A stretch of DNA of 64,000 bases from Porphyra umbilicalis (Eukaryota; Rhodophyta; Bangiophyceae; Bangiales; Bangiaceae), in contig KV918878.1 in NCBI GenBank assembly GCA_002049455.2, positions 124,001 to 188,000 of the forward strand. The letters are read 5' to 3'. Below, piece after piece: positions 22,210-33,371 of the stretch; within the stretch, counting starts at the first letter, position 1; each line of letters begins with the position of its first letter. The notes under the pieces are model-generated. The model was not told the origin of the DNA, did not search any database, and worked only from the letters and a program-made list of their open reading frames with translations. The translations under genes and the position numbers were made by a program.

Positions 22210-25200
22210 TGTAGCATATCTTCGCCCGAAATTGGCAATTTGCCACATGTAGCCCCCTTGACTGGCAAAAGCCCACGGTCTGTGGGAGTTGGCCTGTGGC
22301 ATGCTCTTTGGGGGGCTACTTCTGCATTGTTCATTTTTTATTGTTTGTTTGCTTGCCTGTCTTATCTGTCTGCCGGCACTCATTACGATCGCTTGTGATC
22401 GGACGGTCGATCGAACGGTGCCCTCGTTTATATTAAATCACCATGGGTCCGGGGTCGCCGTCGTGGGCACCACCCGGCTCCCCATCGGATGCCCTTCAAC
22501 AAAAGGTCTTTTTTCCTCGCCGCGAAGGCAATAGAATTCGATTTATTGCTTGGCTACGGTCGGTCTCAATACACTGGTAATTGCACCAACGTTATTAATA
22601 CCACATTTGGTGGAGCAGCAGGGGATTTCCTCGCGTTCATCGTGCCTCGCGGCACGGTGTTCCCGAGAACTTTCTCGCTGCCTCGTGGCATTGTGACGGT
22701 GTCGATACAGTCGCTTGGCGCGCGGGGCGTAAGCCATCAACTTGTGGGCGTGGTGCCGGGGGCATCACGGTTGAGATCTTCGACGTTGGCGCGCAGGGCG
22801 TTAGCCAAGTCGGAACATTTTGTTTAGGTCCCATTATGTCGACTGGTGGTACCGGCGGCACTCGGCGAGCCAGAGTCGGCAAGTTGCCAGCTGGCTACCG
22901 GCCGCCGGGCGGGGGACAAGGCACTCCTGCCGCCTCCGACGCCCCAACGGATGGTGCTCCTACTCCTCTCATCCCTGCGGATCAAGCCGCCTCCGGGCAG
23001 ATGCAGGTGGTGGAGAGCCTGAAGGCGGCTGTTGAAGCACTTCAACGACGCCTGACCGCCCAAGAACAGACTAACGAGTCTCTGGCGCGAGCCAATGACA
23101 AGTTGGTCGACGACGTCGAGTCCCTGCGCAAGGTCGACTCCCACGAGGAGGAACGCCGTGTGGCTAAGTCTCGCCGCCAGTCGGGCGACAAGACCAAGAA
23201 CGTGAAGAAGACAAGCAAGGTGACTAAAGACAAGTCCGTCCGCAAGGACGATCCGGCTAACGCCGCGCCTTCCTCATCTGCCGATGATTCCGTCTCTGGG
23301 TCAAGCCCGACGTCGTCAGACGACGACAACTCCAACGCGACGGCCACGTCCTCCTCGGACGATGGCCACGGGCCGCCAGGCCCGCCGTTGCCCCCAAGTG
23401 GGTCCTCGCCGAGCGACAGCTCTAGCGACTCGGACGCGGCTGTGCGCAAGCGCCCCGCGACCCCAACCAAACGGAAGGAGCGACTTGAAAAAGCCGATAG
23501 GATCAAGGTGATCCGCCCGGCTAATAGCCCCTTCAAGACACTCCTTGAGCCCAGGACGTACTTCCTGATCCGCCGTCAAGTGACGTATACGCCTAAGGAG
23601 GCACTGTGACAACACGCTCAGCCCACCCCACCCAGTCGGGGGGAGGGCGAGCCAAACCTTGTCGCCGGGTAGTCCTGTCGGGGAATACCCGCCCCGGAAG
23701 TAAATCCCGAAGAGCACACACGCACGGCGTCGACCGGGGGAAGGCGCCCCGAGCGACAAACACGAGTTGCGTGACCGGAAGTTTATTGCCCGCGTCGAAG
23801 GCCTCGAGGCGACACTCACGCCTCACCCTCTTATCCCATCCGTTCCCCTCGGACCCTCGGAAGACCCTCCTCAGACACCCTCAAAGGACCATCGGAAAAC
23901 CCTCCTCAGACACCCTCAAAGGACCCTCGGAAAACACTCCCCTCAGGGCGCACGGGTCCCATAAACCGGAGGACGGCCGAAACTTCGAATACCGCCTTGA
24001 GTAGAGGCGGGGGAAGGGTGCTACGTGACACCCTCGCGGCGCCCCGGGGTCAGGGGCGCGAAATAACATAAGTCGATAATCCAAGTTGGGTTTACACAAA
24101 AATTAGGCACTTAAGTAGGGGCCCGCTCGGGGGGGTTACGAATCCCAGGGAAGTATTGGGATTGCGGTTGTGGTTGGTGAGCCACGAGGTGATCACAAGC
24201 GGGTCGCCAACGGAACAATTTGAAATATGCGTTAGTGGGGCATATTTCCGGGGAATCTGGTTCCCCGAGTGTGGGGGCCATGTGACGGACCGTCACAGGC
24301 ACAACGGTCGCATCGTCTCAACAAACGTTTAGACGGAGCGTTCCATGGGCAGCAGCCATTCACGGGAGCCCTGCCCTTGGGCATCTTCACGTTCTTAGCG
24401 ACCTTTCTCCGCGCGTGCGACGCGACTGGGCTGACGCACGGGCAAGCCCTTCCGCTCATGGTCTTTCGACTAGCCGGCAACGCCAAGACGGCCTTCTCCG
24501 GCGCGCTTAACAGCACCCTGGGACGTAAACTTTATGCCATCCGTACATACGGAGATGCCGTCAACTGGCTTCTTTCGAAGTATGCGACACACTCAACTAT
24601 GGCTTACGCCTACCAAGACATCATTACGATGAAGCAACAAGACAACGAGGCGCCCACGGCCTTTGGTCACCGCGTGAAAACGCAATTAGACCTTCTGAAC
24701 GGTTCGTTCCATGTCCAGGACTTTAAGGACGTTTTCATAACCGGCCTTTCGGACCTTGTGCAAGTGCACTTTCGGGTCTTGAATGACCAATTCCCGGATC
24801 GGACTCTTTCCGAGACGGTTGCTACAGCCAAGATGTACTGGGACGGCACCAACAAGCTGCGCTTGCAGCTCAAGATGACCTGCTCAACGGCAATCAAAGT
24901 CGCTTACGCGACACAGGACCAGCGGAAGACGACGGAACGACCGTTCACACCGGTTCGCACCCCGCCGCTCCCGCCGGCCGCCGTCCCTCAAGCCAATCGG
25001 GCTGACATCTGTTACAATTGTAATAAGCCGGGGCACTTCGCCGCACAGTGTGCCGAACCATATCGCCCTCGCGAACGTCGCCAACCGCCTATCGGCGTTC
25101 ATGCCATTGCCGACGGTAACGTCGAAGAACTGCCCGGCGGAACGCGAAAGCGTATGTTAACAAGATTATTGCGCCGTGCCTTTCGGCACTACGAGATCGC

Positions 25201-27460
25201 CGCCACGCTTGGCCCGTGCATGCGTGTGATGCGGAGCTGCCGCCCTTTACTTGACACGGGTGTCGGGGTGAACATAGTGCGAACTAGTGTTCTCCCTGCG
25301 AACTGGATGGCTTACGCCGAGAAGTTGACCACGCTTCCGCGCATCCGAGATGCAAACAACAATCGTCTCGTGACGAAGTATGCCATAAATCTGTATGTAG
25401 ACACCGGAGGTGTACGTCTTTTTGACCGATTCCTCGTTTTCGACAACTTGTCAGTCCCGTGCATCCTTGGCACCGAGTTCATTGAACAAAACATTGAGGC
25501 AATTCTGCCGCGTTTGCGTAAGATCGTCTGGCAGGAACACGTGCGCTGCACGGAAGAACTGCCTCGGCAAACGCCGATCTTGGCGTGTCTAAATGACAGT
25601 GCCTGGGACCGCTATTGGCAAGACAAACCCGAAAGGGTGCGAGCCTGTAAACAGGTCCGTGTCGACGGACAACAAGAAGAGTGGATCATGGCCACATGTG
25701 ACACCCCTGGTATGGTTTGCATCACACCGAACGCTCGGTTATGCCGACATACGTCAATGGCGGTCCTCCGCGGCCTTGCCATCGTCAAGCCCGACGAACC
25801 CTTCTTAGTCAAGTTATGCAACTTTGGAAAGGACCAAGTCATTGTTCGCAAGAACTCAACCTTGGGGTTTGCAGAACCCTACCAAGGGCCGATGTTGTCT
25901 GCCCTCTTGGATGACAACAATCCAAAAGATGGAACCGATACTTCATCGGACGACGCGAGTCGTGACCCACTCGAGGATCTCGACCTCAGTGAGGGTCCCG
26001 ACTATCTGCACAAGCAGATTCAAGACATGCTCAAGACGCATTCATCTATGTGGGATGGAACCCTTGGCGTCATCCGTGCTACCGAGCACGCCATCGTCAC
26101 TCCTCCAGACGCTCTGCCCATACGGGCTCAACCCTACCGCACCGGTCCGTTCAAATGGCAGATCATCGCTGATCAGATCGACAAGATGTTGAAACCCAAC
26201 GTCATCGCCCCTAGCTATAGTGCTTGGGCGAGCCCTGTGGTAATTGTACCAAAGAAGAACGGCAAAGCCCGATTCTGTGTCGACTATCGTCGGTTAAACA
26301 ACATCACCAAGAAGGATGCTTATCCCCTGCCTCGAATGGAGGACTGCCTCGACTCCTTGGGAGATGCCCAGGTGTTCACGTCTTTCGACTGCACCGCGGG
26401 GTACTGGCAAGTGCCCTTACGCAGGGACGACCGAGAGAAGACGGCGTTCACAACGCATTGTGGTACATAGAACTGGTCATCAATGCCTTTCGGCTTGACG
26501 AACGCGCCTGCTACCTTTCAGCACGCATTGAATATTATCCTCTAGGGCTTTAAGTGGCAGGTATGCCTTGTACACTTAGACGATGTCATCATCTTCTCCG
26601 CAAACGCGGAACAACACATCAAAGACGTTGGTACGGTTCTGCACCGTCTGCGCGAAGCCGGGGTTACCCTGAACTTGGAAAAGTGCACATGGTTCTCCGA
26701 CGAAGTCGAGTACCTCGGACACATTGTCCGCCCCGGGCAACTGCACGTGCATAACAAGAACGTGGATGCTCTGAAGCACGCCAAGTTCCCAACCACGAAG
26801 ACCCAGCTGAAAAGCTTCTTGGGCATGTGCAACGTTCATCGACGTTTCGTCAAGGACTTTGCCAAACGAGCAAAGCCCCTGAACGCCCTGACTAGGGCCG
26901 AGATCCCACCGGATCTACCACCACCGACGGACGTGGCCATCACCGCATTCGAAGACCTTCGAAACGCACTATTGTGCCCACTGGTACTTGCTTTGCCAAA
27001 AGCCAATCGAAAGCTCGTCGTCGACGTTGACGCATGCGCCGACCAAGTTGGTTGTACACTCCTCCAGGAGGAACCGGGCGAACTGCTTCACCCTGTCGGA
27101 TATTGGAGCCGAGAACTCACTGCTGCAGAAAAAAACTACTCCACAACGGAGCGCGAATGCCTCGGCGTCGTGTGTGCTGTCCTCAAGTTGAGGCAATTCC
27201 TCGATGAGCATCGGTTCCTCATCCGAACGGATCACCAAGCACTTACCTGGATCTACAGCACGACCGACTCAAGCGGACGCTTGATGAGATGACGACTTCG
27301 CCTCTCCGAATACACATTCGATATGGTTTATAAACCAGGTGCATCGCACCACTTGCCCGAATTCCTGTCGCGCGCCTCTACGGTGGCGCCGCCAGAAGAT
27401 ATCACTGATGATATACGCTGCCTGGCATTGGCCGAGACGGCCAAAGGCTTCTGTGAGACC
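22210..27460 (+). mobile_element. Ty3/gypsy LTR retroelement fossil inside the repeat gene
   Basis: Parts seen in order are a coiled-coil gag start (from 22836), a gag capsid-like region (about 24.3-24.9 kb), a CCHC zinc knuckle near 25.0 kb (CYNCNKPGHFAAQC), a protease-like region near 25.25 kb, reverse transcriptase (about 26.0-26.8 kb) and RNase H (about 26.95-27.3 kb). No integrase part was recognised before the host repeat resumes near 27.46 kb. The left edge is placed at TG 22210, where the host repeat stops; a 5' LTR of about 530 bp is plausible but not paired. The element is broken, with several breaks, and carries a solo LTR inside gag. Gag and the post-RNase H segment resemble the chromovirus at 44.8-54.9 kb, so it is an older relative. 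Confidence 0.8.
23605..24297. mobile_element. solo LTR nested in the Ty3/gypsy fossil
   Basis: A 693-base segment starts TGTGAC and ends GTCACA, and is flanked on both sides by GGCAC (23600-23604 and 24298-24302). This is the signature of an LTR with a 5-bp target duplication. It interrupts the gag region of the surrounding fossil, so it is younger than that element. Inside is a short tandem repeat (about 23849-23945) built on CCCTCCTCAGACACCCTCAA. It does not resemble the other LTRs in this window. No internal retroelement sequence remains. Confidence 0.85.
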
Positions 27461-28625
27461 CAACGCGCCAGCGACCAAGACCTCGGGCGACACGGCGCCA
27501 GTGCTGACGCCTCGCACTGTCCCTCCGATAGTGGAGGCCGCCGATGTGGCGCCTTTGTCGGCGCCGCCCGCGATGAGCCCGACCAAGGACGCCGGCGGAG
27601 CGGCGTCCGCGTCGAATCCGCCGACCACGTCGCCGACCCAGACCCGCGCCGACGCGGCGGTTTCGTCGGCGCGATCCAGCGCGCCCCCGATCAAGACCTC
27701 TAGCGACGCGGCGCCCGCGCCAACACTGACCAACGCTCCGCTGGAGAAGACAGCGTGTGACTGGGCGCCTGAATTTGTGTCTCTCACGGCGCACGCGACC
27801 AAGACGGTGCCAGATGCCGCGCCCTCGGTGACGTCGATCAATGCGCCGTTGACCTTTGCCGCATCGAGCGGGGCCACCTCGGCGACGGCGTCCGCCCCCT
27901 CGCAGCCGCGTGTCGCCACGCTTCCTCCAGAAAGCGATGAAGACATTCCCATTCCATCGGCGCTGGACCGCGGGGGGCGCGGCTGGGTGTTGACAGGCAA
28001 CAAAGTGCCTGGGGGCTGGCTAAACCGCCTGCGCCGAGGCGGACGACGCCCGTCGGCCTCGACTGCGAACCTCATATTAAATTCGCAGCCTACAGAGATT
28101 ATGAAAGCTGCCGAAGCTGCAGGGGTTGACCGGGGGCGTCGACAAGTAGCAGTCGAGGGGAATGGTTTTTTCGCCAGGGCAGTGCGACACGTTGCGTCTA
28201 GCGTTGCTGCGCTCGTCGGCGATGAACCGGGTGTCACGTATTATGGTGTGACGCCCAATCTCATCATTACGATGCCGCGCGCTCTGGCTTAGTTGGCGCA
28301 CGCCGATACAGGTCGCTATGGCGAGGTGGGAGGATCAGGCGCAACACTTCTCACGGTGTACTTTGCTTTCGAGGAGGGCACGCATGTCGACTTGTGGTCC
28401 GGAACCTATATAGGGGCCCCTGTGGGGACGCAAGCTGAGCCTCTTCCCCCCCCCAAGCGTATCTTTATTCCTGTCCGGCATTTTTTGATCGTGCGCTCTG
28501 ACATTATCCACCGCGGTACAAACAACCCCCATGGTCGTTGACAGCAGGTGTGTGTGCATTTCTATTTGGCAGTCCGCACCGACGGTGTGCATATGCGCTA
28601 TGCGGAGCACACCTCCTTGCTTTAA

Positions 28626-30086
28626 GATGATGTGTAGGTATTCTTCTCTTGTGAACTCTTGGAGTTCTCTTTGTTGTATCAGTGGGCTTTTGGATACATA
28701 GTGCGGCTCACCACTGGTAGCGCGCCCCTGCGACAGTCCCCCCGTGGACGCACCCACAGAGCCAAGTTGACGACTCCACTGCTGCGACAAACCGGCATTC
28801 TCACTGGCATGGAAACCGGGTGTGTGTGTCGCCGACCCATGCTCACGATGGAAGCACGCAGTCGACCGCTAGGATTTCAGGGGTTCCCAAGCCTGCCACA
28901 AGGGAAACGTGGGCCGCCAACCCCCTGTGTGACGTCACTACACCATCCTTCACACCCCCGCACACCCTGCCGTACCGAATCACACCGTCAGCAACGCGAG
29001 CAGCCGAGGCGGCCACAGAACTAATGTCGGCTTCAATGCCCCCTAAAGGCGGGCTGCCACAACTGCCGCTGCCGCCGCCGCCGCCACCGCCGCCGCCGCC
29101 AGCAAGTGCAAAGCACATACGCAGTGTCAGACGCGCCTCGTTGCTCATGCGCACGGCGCGCTCGATCGCCTCCAGGTGCAGCAGACAGCAGGGCTACGAA
29201 TTCCGTGTCCGCCGTGGCACGGCTGCTCCGAGTGAGGCGACAAAGGCGCCGTCCAGGCGCAGGTCGCGGCGAGGCGACAAAGAATGCCGAAGTCGGGCAG
29301 CACGTCGAAGGCGTCGGGCACTAGGGAAAATAGGCGTTACACGGCAGGCATGGCGGTGCGCTGAAACGGTCGCCGCTGGCGAGCACGTGAGGGAGAAGGA
29401 AAGGTCTGTGCACAGCCAACCGTCAGCTTTGAGAGGCCTCGGGATGTCGTTAGACTCGCGCTGCATGAAAAAGAATGATCGTTGCTGTCGGGTTTCCGCC
29501 AAGATCTGAAGGAGCATCCGCTGCGCCGGCTGACATTACGGGGGGTGAGGGGGGGGGAACTCTACAGGGTAGCAGAATAGGGAGGCCGGGGTCGGCGTGG
29601 TAGTGAGGACGGCGCGGGCAAGCGGCAACATCTTTGAATTCACATCCAGAAGAAGAAATACATTGAGAAAGAAGCGCTTGTCCATGCGCTCCGTTAGCGG
29701 GCCTGTCATTGCGGGAAGGTCCGCATCGACCCCACGGCGAAGCTGAGGCCGCATCCAAAACACGGTACGCCACCTCCACTAGAGCGCGCTGTGCACTGCT
29801 TTCCAGATGTCTGTGGCATCTGTCAAGCGCCACGCGCGGGACTGATCGCACGCGGCTCTGTTCACGCTGTGTATGAGCTCCGCACGCCCAGGGGGTGATC
29901 AGCCGGGATTATAACCTGTGATCTTTACGGATCACGACAGGTGGAGCCGCACGGTCAGGCGTCGCAAAATGAAAACCAAAAACGCCGCGCAAGCGGCCGA
30001 CGGCAAGAGAGCGTGTTTCCGGTGCGAAAAGAGAGAACGACGCGCCAGCTTTCTTCTGGCAAGGAAAAAGCTCCGAGAAAGCTACC
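28626..30086. other. region with no confident gene
   Basis: No gene is supported. On the minus strand three short stretches look weakly protein-like: QLRRGVDADLPAMTGPL and MDKRFFLNVFLLLDVNSK (29.6-29.75 kb), FMQRESNDIPRPLKADG (about 29.4-29.5 kb) and LEAIERAVRMSNEARLTLR with a Gly run (about 29.0-29.18 kb). They could be exons of one minus-strand gene reading down to about 28.85 kb, but splice sites are not clear and no family is recognised. Confidence 0.3.
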
Positions 30087-30550
30087 TGCGCAACGGGCCC
30101 AAAACCGTCGTCAAGAGCACGTCTGCTTTTGGGTGTTTTGGGACGAACAGATAATCTGCAAACCGCTCTGGGGCTCTGTCAGGGCTGCTTTTTCCCGGAA
30201 CGGGCGCCAAAATCATCTTTTCGCTGGGAAAAATGCATCTCAACTCGAAAAAAGTAAGACACAGCATAAGACGTATACACTTCACCCTTCCAGAAAGAGA
30301 GAGAGACAGAGAAGCATCTATGGCCCTGCTAGCAGGCGCATTGTGTGGAGTAAGGAACGATTCCTGTTCTCGCAGACACAAATATGCAAGGACCTCGCAT
30401 GGGATGGCTTCTGAGAGCCTGTCAAGGGGGTTCGATCTACTTTCTGCACAGGAGTTCTGTTTCTTGAAACAGGAACACGGGCCTCCAAGAGGCTCAAAAC
30501 AGGCAAAAACAGACGTGCTTTTGACAACGGTTCTGGGCTCGCTGCGCTGG
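30087..30550. repeat. inverted repeat pair just upstream of the transposase
   Basis: GGGCCCAAAACCGTCGTCAA and following bases at about 30096-30145 recur in reverse complement at about 30493-30541 (GACAACGGTTCTGGGCTC), with about 80-90% match over 50-60 bases. The pair bounds about 460 bases directly before the Tnp2-like transposase at 30558. It may be a MITE, or structural repeats of that transposon. No clear target duplication was found. Confidence 0.6.
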
Positions 30551-30557
30551 TGTAAAT

Positions 30558-32998
30558 GTGTCATACCTTACGTTCTCTGAACAGATCAAGAGGGACTTTG
30601 AGGATCCTCTGACGACATCTCTGTTCCACAGCGACGGTGACGCGCGCATTGGAGCAGTTGAGCGTCCGGCAGAGGTTTTCCAAACAGTAGCCGCCAGGGA
30701 CCCCGCTCGCAACAACTTCAAGATAGCTTTCGTGCTCAACCGATACCGGCACGGCGTTGGATGCATCGCAGAGATCTTCTTGGATAGCAAGACCAAGTTT
30801 AAGGCCAAGTTGAAGAGCACCGCAATAGCTACCGATGGAGAAGTCACGATCTCACCGGCAACGTATGCCCATTCCCATGCACTTCGATTTGGTGACTTGC
30901 TCCCGTGTTTTGAAGTCCTTCCAGGCCTCCTTCCTCCAGTGCCCTGGAATTCATGCGTCTCATGCCAGCGCACAGTCACGCTGAGGATGAGTAGAGCCGG
31001 TGAAGTATTTGTCATTAACCTCTGGAGCGCACCCGGGCGCGAGAAAGACTCATGAACGGCTGTGACTGCTCGAATTGCCATTGAGGTAGCTGAAGAGGCT
31101 CCGCCCGCTGCCGATCACCTCCCCGATAAAGACTCGTACACAATGTACGTGTCACTTTACGGTGACGAGTTAAGTGTCTACCAGCGGAGACGTGGGAGCT
31201 TGGAGGGATACTTCGGAGCGTACACGTCTCTGGCCCTTGCTGATCGTTCGATTTCCGTTCGACCTCTCTTTCATTTGCCACCGGGAGCTTGCCCAGAACC
31301 ATTGATTGCTCGCATCGTCGACGACCTATTAAAACTGAGTAAGGATGACTTGGTTGTCTACGACGCGTGCAAGAAAGAGGAAGTCGTGGTTCGAGCGTAC
31401 TTGTCCCTTGTTGTATTCGATTCCCCGCTGGCTCCAAAATTCTCGAACTCTATCGGACCGAGTGGCACCGAGCAATGCACAAGCTGCGACATTGCCCATC
31501 CACAGACCAAAAGCCGCAGGAAGGAGCGCGCCGTGAGCAGCGCCGAGTCATTTGACGTCCAGGACACGAGATATTGCAGAGTTCAGCAGCGCACGCCTGC
31601 GATCATGTCAGCAGTTAAAGGATCAGTGGATCAGTCATCGGACTCCTTGAGTAAAAGCCCCCGTTTTGAATGGCGTGACAGACAAAGTTGGGAGTCAGTT
31701 GATGCGGTTACATGAAGCCCGGGGTCCCAGAAGCTTTGATATACACGAACACATCATCGTTGCTCGCTCGCACCTTCTTTACTACAACCTCGGGTACCAT
31801 CACTTTCAGAAAGCGTACGATGCAATCTCTGTGCAGCAGCGAAACAATTTTGCGAAGGAAATGCGTCGCAGTGCAAAACATTTACCCACGCGTACTATCC
31901 TCTCTTCGTTCGAGCCTGAAAAGATGGGTGAAACGAAGTTGTCAATATCGGACTACGCGGTGCTGATCACGGTGAGTCCCAAATTTCTACAGTACCTCGT
32001 TCACACGAAGACGACGTCTCCACATGCAGTTGCTGCCCTTGGTGCTCTGCAAGCCCTGCGACAGTTCGCTGCTGTCCGGTTTTATCGTCCAAAGATTTCA
32101 ATTTACGGAGAGTCAGCCATGAGGGAGCTGCCAACCGTTGCTGACCTTCAGCGGCTGAGTGAGGGTCTCATGATTCAGCTGCGTCTACTGCTACCTTTTT
32201 TTTTTTTAGTGGGAGCGACCATCTGTTCATCATGTATTGGGGCTGCTCTATCGTACTCTGCCTCTAGCGCAGCTTGGGTCTACAATATGCAAGCTCATAT
32301 CAGAGAAGCTCCACGAACAAGCCAAGCGCGAAGTGGAACAGAGCAGCAACAGAAACTCTGCTGAGTACGCCCTGCAGCGATGGCGTGAAACAAAGAACTT
32401 GACAAGGGCCCTGTCCATGCCTGCGGACCACAGCATTTCTCCTTCATGGCTGCTCGGAAAATACGGAAAGCCTTTGAAATCCGTTGTGTTCCACCAGCTT
32501 GCTCCTCAAAAGCGCTACACAGCTGCTACATTGAACACGTGCTGCCCTAGGACAGCGCTGCACGCGGTATCGGCTACAAAAGAGGAGTTCTGGCGATCCC
32601 ACGCACCCAACGCGGCGGTCAAGTTCTGGCGGAAGGCCCGGCACCCGGAGCGGGCCCTCACGATACGAGAAGGTTCCACTGTGACTATATCTAGCAGGGC
32701 GGAGATTTCCGCGAGATTATCCGGCTCCTCTTCAGTCGGCGGCGAAGCCGTACACTTCGTCCGGGTTCAAACGATCTGGACAATCGATGGCGATGTATAC
32801 CTTGCCTGTCTTGCTTGGAGAGAGCCAGAGAGTGAGCCTTCCGTCTTGGGGCAGCCTGTAGTAGTCAGACGTGATCCTGCGGCCGGCGTCACCCTCGTAC
32901 GAGCTGAATGGGTCAGGAGAATGGCGTTCGTACTGCCGTGCGGGAACAAAGATGTCATGATTTGTAAGAGGTCAGGCTTCAATTTTAAAAGTGGTTGA
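30558..32998 (+). pseudogene. CACTA/EnSpm-type (Tnp2, Transposase_21) DNA transposase, frames interrupted
   Basis: Four consecutive protein-like stretches on the plus strand (30558-31055, 31062-31715, 31666-32364, 32237-32998) together resemble a Tnp2 transposase. The most telling part is in the second: YGDELSVYQRRRGS, then EPLIARIVDDLLKLSKDD, VYDACKKEEVVVRAYL and a Cys pair in EQCTSCDI. These match the Tnp2 pattern of two Leu/Ile-rich helices, YDA, R-A-x-L and a C-x2-C. The third has DIHEHIIVARSHLLYYNLG, typical of the segment after the core. The last ends with VRVQTIWTIDGDVYLACLAW, typical of the C-terminal domain. The frame changes may be introns or decay; no clean splice sites join them, so decay is preferred. 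CACTA-type ends were not found. Confidence 0.65.
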
Positions 32999-33371
32999 GC
33001 GTGCGGATGCGGCTGAAGAAGTCAGCCGGCTTTTTTTGTTGTAGATGTTAAAACAATGAAAGCCTATTTTACATCGTGGCCATCAAGGTAAGCGCGGTCA
33101 CGACAGCCAACAAAGAACCGCCAAACTACACATCGTCGCTTGAAAAGAAGCAGAATAGCATAAAGTCCTCACATGCAAACACACAGCTCACTCATGCCCT
33201 TCCTCCACTGCCGGTGCCACCCATTATCTTGAGCTTCTCGATCAGCAATTACGTGCGGCCGTTGGGAAGCCGCTGTACAACCACAGGAGCGTGACACGCA
33301 AGAAAACCAGGTTCCCCGTCATGCTTTGCCGCTTGGTAGTGGGAATCGTCGTACTTCGACGGCGCGCAGCG
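32999..33371. other. intergenic, no gene seen
   Basis: This lies between the convergent transposase and KDM5-like remnants. It has lower GC than its neighbours, with no recognisable feature. Confidence 0.4.

Larger units (their letters stand above)
21058..28625 (+). pseudogene. dead gene: Thr/Ala/Pro-rich repeats plus 2OG-Fe(II) dioxygenase-like domain
   Basis: The left part (21.06-22.21 kb) and right part (27.46-27.8 kb) encode matching repeats rich in Thr, Ala and Pro (TKTSG..., TVPPTVEAD, AGGTAPASAPPT). They are separated by a retroelement. Downstream the right part continues to a domain with HAD (codons from 28299), FAFEEGTHVDLWSG, RHFLIVRSDIIHRG (His codon at 28509) and VCVHFYLAV, ending at TAA 28623-28625. 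This H-x-D...H order is that of 2-oxoglutarate/Fe(II) double-stranded beta-helix oxygenases of the prolyl-hydroxylase kind. Stops interrupt the domain frame: TAG at 28290-28292 just before LAHAD, and TGA at 28539-28541. The left repeats also change frame near 21.85 kb. A wall- or surface-associated hydroxylase with a mucin-like stalk is inference. The start is not identified. Confidence 0.55.
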
